Part shown: piece after piece, positions 57,631 to 64,000 of the stretch | How positions within the stretch are numbered: position 1 is the stretch's first letter | Layout: every line of letters starts with the position of its first letter | Assembly (NCBI RefSeq): GCF_040939455.1 | Contig: NC_134106.1 | Span: 40,508,001-40,572,000 of the forward strand | Length of the DNA stretch: 64,000 nucleotides | Direction: 5' to 3' | DNA from: Microcebus murinus | Lineage: Eukaryota > Chordata > Mammalia > Primates > Cheirogaleidae | Notes under the pieces: generated by a model | The model's database searches: none | What the model saw: only the letters and a program-made list of their open reading frames with translations | Told to the model about the DNA's origin: nothing | Program-made: the position numbers and the translations under genes

Positions 57631-59504
57631 ACCAGTGAAAGGTTGATTCAAAGTTGAACTTAAATCTCCTTGACATGCAGTCTGGTGTATTTCCCAGAGC
57701 TTGTTACTATCTCGCAGGAGAAAGATTTCCACCAACATGTCCTAAATAAAAAGGTACATACTGTAATCCCAAGGGGTCTCCAAAAGAGCAGCCCCTAACT
57801 CTCACCTTCAAGAACATTTTTACCAGTGAATTGTCTACCTTAAGGTAAATTTCTGGAGGCCATTTTGAGGAAATCTCATAAAGGACTTTGTTCTATCTAG
57901 TTCCACATCACTTCTCAGGCCCTGATGGAGTCTACGTTTTATTTATTTATTTATTTTTCCTTTTCCACAGGCTGTGAGGAATCAATCCACTTTCCTCTCA
58001 TTTGGAAGTTGTTAACACCCACTCTACCTTTCTGAATTTTTCTGCTAGCAAGACTGCCTGCAGAATAAGAAGCCAAATTTCTGTTTTCTCTTTTTTAATG
58101 TCCTGAAGATAAGCACACAGACCCTTTTTATTTTAAGAAGTTTAGTACTAATCACTATGAGAAGCAGATGGTAATAGCAAAAATAGCATTACCAGGAAAG
58201 TTACAAAGGTTCTAGAAATTTTACAAAATTCTTACAGTTGTATAATCTGGTCTGTGGCTTTTGGCTTCCTCCGAAAGGATGACAATCAGCCCATTGTTTG
58301 CTGTTTTTATGTTTGTGGGTGGGGCTTCTCATCCACCTCTGGCAAAGGACATTTTCTTCCACACATGTCATTCTTTCTAATCAGAGAACATGATAAACCC
58401 TAAAGATTCAATAAGGGGAAGCACTATATTCCCTTAAGTGGAAAGTGTATCTCTGCAGCCATTCAAACTTGGTGATAGCCAGAGTCGAGACCCAGAATGA
58501 TTCCTCTGGATATTTCTATGCAAAGACTTGGGGGTTGAACTAATACTAGGAAATCTCGGGAAATAAACAAAATTTAGATTAAAAATACCATTAAGTAAAT
58601 TTCCAGAGACTAGGAAAACAAAGAGACAAACTCTCGTAGTTCCTAGAAATTAGTGGATAGATTCTGGGGTTTTCTCACCTCTGAGAGTTCAGAAGCAGAA
58701 AGCATGTCAGGATCGAAAGCCTATCAAGGGCTATGACAGCCAGAAACAAAATATTCCATATAATAAATAGTGGTGAGTTACACAGAGATTGCTGGAATTG
58801 GAAATGAAGTGTTGAGTCAATGAGAGAAACAGCAATGTTGGAAAGCTGAGTCAGGACAGTAATGCTGAGTTTAGCAGGCATGGAGGCAGGAATTATTTTA
58901 TGTCACCAATTATAAAGAGTAGGGTCAAAGAGTCATGCCAGTGGCATGGTCAAATATCCCTGAAGGCTTCCCACATTCAGCTACATCTGGTTCTGACTTC
59001 ACTTTCGCCTGGTCTGGCTTAAAGATGACCTTGTTGCCAATTGTCTCCTCCCTTACATGGGGGTCTTGGCTCACTTGAAATGAGTTCACAAATGGTTAAA
59101 GGTGTCAGAAACGTTGAATGATCCTCTAGTTCAACCTTCTCATTTAACACCTAATGAAAAAGATATGTTTATGAAAAAATATCATAATGAGACAAGTGTA
59201 ACATTGTGATGAGGTATCAGGGAAGAGCACCCAGCCAGATGTCAACAGGCCTTGAGGCAATTCCTGCTCAAGTCCTTCCTGCATTGTGTGTTCATCTCCC
59301 ATAAAACCTGCCTTCCTTTGTAATTACATAGACTGCAGAAGAATACGGTAAAGCCCAAGACTCAGACAATGATGTGTGCACATTTAAAACCATAGACAGT
59401 GTATCCTAGGAAACAGAATTCAGAGAATTTGAGGAAGCTTGTATATAGCACATATGGAGACAGTGATGACCAGCAAATATCTGTAAGCTAGGGAAAAGGA
59501 TGTA
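57631..59504. other. Unassigned, repeat-poor stretch
   Basis: A (TTTA)n patch lies at 57937-57960. Around 59110-59160, 'GAATGATCCTCTAGTTCAACC' suggests an old SINE fragment. Otherwise nothing is recognised. Confidence 0.4.
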
Positions 59505-59740
59505 ATTACATGACAATAATGATAACAACTATTATTGTCTAAATGTGCACTAAGTTCTTGATGTTCTCATTTCCTTTCCTTCTCACAATGACCTTATACA
59601 TGATTACTTTCCATTTTATGAATGAGATGACTGAGACTATAAGAGGCTGAGGAAAATTCTCCGAGGCTAAGCAGTCAGAAGAGGCTGAGGCAGGAATTAG
59701 AACCCATCAACCTGTTGTTAACTAACTACATGGACTTAAC
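59505..59740 (-). repeat. MIR SINE, antisense
   Basis: 'TCTAAATGTGCACTAAGTTCTTGATG', then 'CTTCTCACAATGACC', 'ATTTTATGAATGAGATGACTGAGAC' and 'GGCAGGAATTAGAACCCA' appear in MIR order. Confidence 0.85.
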
Positions 59741-60334
59741 ACCATAAAAAAATAAAAGCTCTTGGAAGAGATTTGAGTGCAATATGTTTTAAAGTGATGG
59801 TCTTTATGTTCAGCCTACAGCTTCTAAGCAGGTATATGCCTGATTTTGTAACTGAATGAGAGATTTCTGAGAGGTGGGTAGGCACTTACTAAGGTGATTC
59901 CCGAAGAGAAAGTGAGTGTTTCAAAGAACAGAGTAGGCTCTTCAAGGAAGATCTCAGTCAAGGGATGGACTAACTATCCAATTACCTGCCATCCACACAT
60001 GTAAGAGAAAAAAGAGAGATTTCCTCTGACCTACTGTTTGGAAAATGGGGTGTGAAGTTGCCTCATTAAACGAGGACAGTAGAGCCTTTTATATTACTGA
60101 GAATGCTTTAATGAGGGCTGCAGAAGAACTGGTCCCAATGTTAGCCAAGACAGCTCATTAAGCTTGGAAATTACCTTACTGGATTGGACAAACAGAGAAA
60201 AACCACTTCTCTTTCCTAAGCTACTAACTCCCATGCAAGAATGTTTCCTTCACACTAGACTTCCGGTTATGTAAGACCCAGATATTCTAAGGGAAAACAG
60301 CAACTACTTTGAGATTTGAATAAGAATAGAATTA
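59741..60334. other. Unassigned sequence
   Basis: 60045-60180 is non-repetitive and might be conserved. No gene is seen. Confidence 0.4.
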
Positions 60335-61495
60335 AGATGGGTAAGAAATGAATAGAAGCTTTTCAAAAGACAAATGGCCAATAAAAATATGGAAAAATGT
60401 TCAAAGTCATTAATTATCAGGGAAATGCAAATTAAAACCACAATGAGATATCACCTTATCCCAGTTAGAATGATTTTTTTTTTTTTTTTGAGACAGAGTC
60501 TTGCTTTGTTGCCCAGGCTAGAGTGAGTGCCGTGGTGTCAGCCTAGCTCATAGCAACCTCAAACTCCTGGCTCAAGCAATCCTCCTGCCTCAGCCTCCCA
60601 AGTAGCTGGGACTACAGGCATGCGCCACCATGCCCGGCTAATTTTTTGTATATATTAGTTGGCCAATTAATTTCTTTCTATTTATAGTAGAGACGGGGTC
60701 TCGCTCTTACTCAGGCTGGTTTCGAACTCCTGACCTCGAGCAATCCGCCCGCCTCGGCCTCCCAGAGAGCTAGGATTACAGGCGTGAGCCACCGCGCCCG
60801 GCCTATGATTTTTATTAAAAGTCCAAACATAATAGATGCTGATATGGATGCAGAGAGAAAGGAATGCTTATAGACCATTGATAGAACTATGAATTAGTAC
60901 AGTCTCTATAGAAAATAATGGGGATACCTCACAGAACTAAAAGTAAACCTACCATTTGATCCAGCAATACTACTACTGGATATTTGCCCACAGGAAAAGA
61001 AGTTATTTTATCAAGAAGATACCTGCACTCAAATGTTTATTTCAGTACAGTTCACAATTGCAAAGATGTAGAATCAACCCAGTGCCCACCAATTCATGAG
61101 TGGATTAACACAACATGGTATATCTATATCATGGAATACTACTCAGACATGAAGTAGGATGAATTAATGCCTTTTGCAACAATTTGGATGGAACTGGAGA
61201 CCATTATCCTAAGTGAAGTATCTAAAGAATGGAAAAACAAACACCACATGTACTCACTATTAAATTGGGACTAACTGATAAGCACACATGTGCAAAGAGG
61301 GAAGTAAAACTCAATGGAAATCAAACAGTGGGGAGGGAGAGGAAAGAATGGGCAAAAACTTACCTAATGGGTACAATGAACACTATCTGGGTGATGGACA
61401 CACTTACAACCATGACTCAAGGATTATAAAAGTCATCTGTGTAACCAAAAATGTTTGTACCCCAATAATACTTTGAAATTAAAAAAAGAAAGAAA
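60335..61495 (+). mobile_element. Strepsirrhine-lineage L1, sense, 5'-truncated, interrupted by an Alu
   Basis: The left piece 60335-60478 has 'GGAAATGCAAATTAAAACCACAATGAGATATCACC'. The right piece 60805-61495 has 'ACCATTTGATCCAGCAATAC', 'GTGGATTAACACAACATGG', 'AATACTACTCAGACATGAAG', 'TTGGATGGAACTGGAGACC' and a 3' UTR ending 'AACCAAAAATGTTTGTACCCC ... GAAATTAAAAAAAGAAAG'. It is about 0.83 kb of L1. No clear target duplication was found. Confidence 0.92.
60479..60804 (-). mobile_element. Alu SINE, strepsirrhine type, full length, antisense
   Basis: The youngest-looking Alu here: a T-tail, GAGACAGAGTCTTGC, the linker 'TATTAGTTGGCCAATTAATT' (about 60653-60672), and an intact CpG-containing 5' end, ACCGCGCCCGGCC. 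Target duplication ATGATTTTT is at 60470-60478 and 60805-60813. Confidence 0.97.
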
Positions 61496-61691
61496 GAAAT
61501 TCTAGCAGGTAGGTTTTAGTTTTCTAACAACAGAAACCAGAATTAACAGATTTAGACAAAAACTGATTTAGACCCCACTATTACAGTGGAGATTGAACTG
61601 AATCTTGAAAAGGAGATTGAACTGAATCTTTCTAGAGTCCTGGAGAATTGACATTGGTGCCCCAATCTTGGGGTGGTTGTGAATATTAGTA
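61496..61691. other. Unassigned sequence with a short imperfect repeat
   Basis: 'GGAGATTGAACTGAATCTT' occurs twice, at about 61587-61605 and 61612-61630, a small tandem duplication with a 25-bp period. Confidence 0.7.
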
Positions 61692-61890
61692 TAGTGATTC
61701 TAACCAAGGGCTATTTTGTCCTCCTGGGGCATTTGGCAACATCTGGAGACATTTGTGATGATCACACTGAAAGGGTGCTCCTGGTAGTGATCAGGAATGC
61801 TGCTAAACATCCCACAATGCACTGGACATCCCCAACACACACATCAAAGAATCATCCAGCTCAATAGTGATGAGATTGAGAAACCCTGTG
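61692..61890. mobile_element. hAT-Charlie-type non-autonomous DNA transposon
   Basis: 'TAGTGATTCTAACCAAGGGC' at one end, 'GGGGCATTTGGCAACATCTGGAGACATTT' and 'GGAATGCTGCTAAACATCCCACAATGCAC' inside, and 'GAGATTGAGAAACCCTG' at the other end, with inverted ends. About 200 bp, nearly full length. Confidence 0.88.
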
Positions 61891-61904
61891 TGTAAAAGCA
61901 AAAC

Positions 61905-61970
61905 TCTTAGGACATACCTGGTAAATAGTTAGCTCTCAGTAAGTGCCGGCTATTGCTTTTATTACTGAAG
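61905..61970 (+). repeat. MIR SINE, 3' tail only
   Basis: 'ATACCTGGTAAATAGTTAGCTCTCAGTAAGTGCCGGCTATTG' fits the MIR 3' end. Confidence 0.55.
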
Positions 61971-62619
61971 AGCCAGCACAACACAGAACTGCTCTGGTGT
62001 GGACACTGCTCCTCTTGCTACTGCCACAGAGCAGTCGACTTTCCAATTGTCTTGGCTGTTTAGCCAGAAACTTGACCTGGCTGCAACTATTCCTGCTTCC
62101 AAAGAGAGACTCCTGCACAGTTCCTGTCTCCCACACAGTTCCTGATTCTCGGCATCAGGAGATTAGCCGAGAATCATTAGCTCTTGGGTCAAAGTTTAGT
62201 GTTGATACACCTGATTGATGGAATGTATATTGCTGATCATGCTGGAGCTGAAAGCAGAATGGAAAAGAGAGTATCTGGCATTTTCAGCTTTTATAATGAC
62301 AGGATGGACTTGCTTCCCACCAAACCTCATAATAAGATAATTCCCAAATTATCCTTCCCCAGGAAGGAATTCAGTTAGGCAACAAGAATAACAAATTCCG
62401 ATTATACTGAGATATTGCAGTGGCTGATTTGGAAAGGTGATATTTATCATGAAAATTACTGAGATAAAGGAAAACAGTTATTTTCCTATGTTGTTCTAAA
62501 ACAGTAGGGAGATCGTACTGAGGAGTATAACTAGACAATAGAGAGAGAAACCTCTATTTTAGGCTTTTGTTCTTTTTACTCTGCTGAAATTATTAATACT
62601 AATGGTATTCTTAACATTC
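61971..62619. other. Unassigned sequence with a small inverted repeat
   Basis: A perfect 11-bp inverted repeat (TGATTCTCGGC at 62143-62153, complement at 62166-62176, 12-base loop) lies beside a repeated CAGTTCCTG (62118-62126 and 62136-62144). The open frame at 61943-62218 has no recognised domain. Confidence 0.4.
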
Positions 62620-63270
62620 CAGTTATCAAATAGTTACTTCTAGCTTACATCTTAGTAACTTTTCTGCAGTATTTGACAACTCTGACTCCCTATTGTTTAA
62701 AATTCTTTATTCTCTTGATTTCTGTGATACTCTTGTTGGTCTCTTTGGCCAGTTTCTTTTCTGCCTGTCCCTTAAATCCTGAGGATATCTAGGGCTTGAT
62801 GCTTGTTTTTCTTCTGCTGTTGCTTACTCTCTCATTGATCTTGTCTATGTCCATGGATTCTACTACCAGCTAAGGCTAAATAATATTTATATTTAAGGTC
62901 TTGCTGTAGATCTCTCCACTAAACACTGGCCCATATAGCCAACTGCCTACCAATCATCTCTACTTATCCTGAAGCAGCTCTACCTGATTGCCTCAAAACC
63001 AACCTGTCTAGAATAGACACCATTATTTTTCTTTCTCCTCCATCTATTTTTTCCCCATATTTTCTATCCTAGTTGGTGTTGTCAATATTTGCTAAAACAC
63101 CCAAGTAAGAGAAATGCAAAACATTCTAGGTTCTCTCTTCTCCCTCATGCTAATGTCCAGTCAGCAATTAGTTCCTTTTGATCCTTTCTCTTTAATATGC
63201 CATATTTTCTCCTTCTTCACCAACAAAAATTATTTGTTTAGATGTCTTATTATCCAAATTAGACAACAGA
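62620..63270 (+). mobile_element. L2 LINE, sense, RT region
   Basis: 'GCAGTATTTGACAACTCTGAC' is the L2 AFDTVDH-encoding region. 'ATTTCTGTGATACTC', 'TTGATCTTGTCTATGTCCATGG', 'CCAACTGCCTACCAATCATCTC' and 'AGTTGGTGTTGTCAATATTTGC' follow L2 order. Strongly diverged. Confidence 0.65.
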
Positions 63271-63334
63271 TTCCTTGAAGTCAGAGAAATGTCTTATTTG
63301 ATCTTATGTTCACAGGATTGAGAACTGAGACCAC

Positions 63335-63800
63335 ATGTGTCAATATGACTTTATTGTAAAGAGTATAAGCCAGCAAATAATTTTTGTTTGTTTCAGCAAA
63401 TTATCACAAACCAGTTTATCCAGGCAACCAGTTTGCTTATCTAAGCAAACAGTTTTCTTATTGGACAACTTCCTTCTTACTTGGGCAAACCGTTCATTTA
63501 TCAGACAACCATTTTCTCATCAAGAGCTTTATGTCCATGTATCTACCAATCTTAAACTATTGTGTCATGAATTTTGCCTAATCTCAATCTTCCCACCTTA
63601 AAATACCTACTTTAAGCCATTTGAATCTAGTCCCCAAAACAATGTAAATAATCTTCTCTAATATCTCCTTTTGAGACACTGATAAGACCCTGTCAATGTG
63701 GTTTTTCTCCCTTGTTGTAGTATGTTTAATAAATTCAGCCTTGCCTGATGAACAAATTTCTCTGGTGGTTGTTGTGGAGGAGTCAGCAATCAATGGGTGC
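63335..63800 (+). mobile_element. Possible solitary LTR with U3-like tandem repeats
   Basis: The upstream tandem repeats (63407-63525), a GTTTAATAAATTC polyadenylation-type signal (AATAAA at 63728-63733) and a GT-rich stretch after it ('TCTCTGGTGGTTGTTGTGG') together look like an LTR (U3, R, U5). The ends and family are not identified. Confidence 0.4.
63407..63525 (+). repeat. Six diverged tandem units of 20 bp
   Basis: The units begin CAAACC, CAACCA, CAAACA, CAACTT, CAAACC and CAACCA at 63407, 63425, 63446, 63466, 63486 and 63506. Spacing is 18, 21, 20, 20 and 20. Each has CAA(A)C...TTT...A(G/T). Similarity is lower than in a fresh minisatellite. Confidence 0.85.
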
Positions 63801-63839
63801 AAACACAGTCTCTGACCCATAGTAGAAGCTCCACAAAGG

Positions 63840-63858
63840 TTTTTTTTTTTTTTTTTTT
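63840..63858. repeat. Poly-T run
   Basis: 19 T. No Alu or L1 body is attached, so its source is unknown. Confidence 0.95.
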
Positions 63859-63889
63859 CATTAAGTAACTAGGCAGAAACTTGGATAGG

Positions 63890-64000
63890 GTGTTGTATCA
63901 GAGAAATATGGGAAAGGGGGATTGGGGAGGTATTAGTCAAAGGGAACAAAGTTTTAGTTACACAAGATAAACAAGCCCTAGAAAGTACTATACAGCATAG
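63890..64000 (+). mobile_element. L1 3' UTR, sense, running off the window
   Basis: 'GGAGGTATTAGTCAAAGGGAACAAAGTTTTAGTTACACAAGATAA' and 'AAGTACTATACAGCATAG' match the 3' UTR of L1MA/L1PB-type elements. It is cut by the window end. Confidence 0.75.

Noticed and set aside
63407..63525. CRISPR-like array
   Set aside because: Units are only 20 bp, directly adjacent without spacers, and the genome is mammalian.
63840..63858. Alu or L1 tail in antisense
   Set aside because: Sequence after the T-run does not match the Alu right monomer or an antisense L1 3' UTR. The L1 that follows is in sense orientation.

Overview
This window is mammalian nuclear DNA, most likely from a strepsirrhine primate (lemur/galago group). 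Two signals support that. The two best-preserved Alu copies (51619-51970 and 60479-60804) carry, between their two monomers, the 'TTAGTTGGCCAATTAATTTC' stretch that I know from strepsirrhine Alus and not from human ones. Four L1 segments also end in a 3' UTR with the 'GGCATATTATGGGGGTACA'/G-rich-tract arrangement, or the related 'AACCAAAAATGTTTGTACCCC' ending, known from lemur-type L1s. I recognise no protein-coding gene, exon, tRNA, rRNA or CpG island. The longest open frame (140 codons) is part of an old L1 plus a TA repeat. The window reads as intergenic or deep intronic sequence made of repeats of several ages.

Layout. 0-14.4 kb: ancient L2 and MIR pieces (three long antisense L2 copies at 673-1372, 11325-12140 and 13255-14330), two L1M pieces, an MLT1-type LTR piece and one hAT-type DNA transposon. 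14.4-21 kb: an AT-rich unassigned tract, then a long old L1M (17130-20400) split by an MST-type LTR. 21-27.7 kb: two Alus, MIRs and a repeat-free block (25031-26485) that looks like a conserved regulatory element. 27.7-30.2 kb: an internally deleted ERVL-class provirus with both LTRs and reverse transcriptase/RNase H remnants. 30.8-33.5 kb: a solitary MLT1-type LTR, an unassigned old repeat and a young L1 with a probable 5' inversion. 33.5-36.8 kb: mostly unassigned. 36.8-40.7 kb: a three-level nest, a young L1 inside an old L1 inside an L2. 40.7-50.2 kb: repeat-poor, with one LTR, one hAT element, a (GAAA)n tract and a perfect 21-bp hairpin. 50.2-57.6 kb: a young L1 with a perfect 17-bp target duplication, an old L1 holding a (TA)n tract and an Alu, an ERVL-type LTR, an LTR-within-LTR nest, MIR and L1M. 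57.6-64 kb: unassigned sequence, MIR, L1 with an Alu inside, a hAT element, L2, and a possible LTR carrying six 20-bp tandem units, ending in the start of another L1 3' UTR.

No genes act together here. The information lies in the order of insertions (L2/MIR first, then L1M and LTRs, then Alu and young L1), in small local rearrangements (tandem duplications, a template-switch-like hairpin, a probable twin-priming inversion), and in a few repeat-free stretches that may be regulatory. Family names come from recalled consensus sequences, not from a database search. Boundaries without a stated target-site duplication are approximate.
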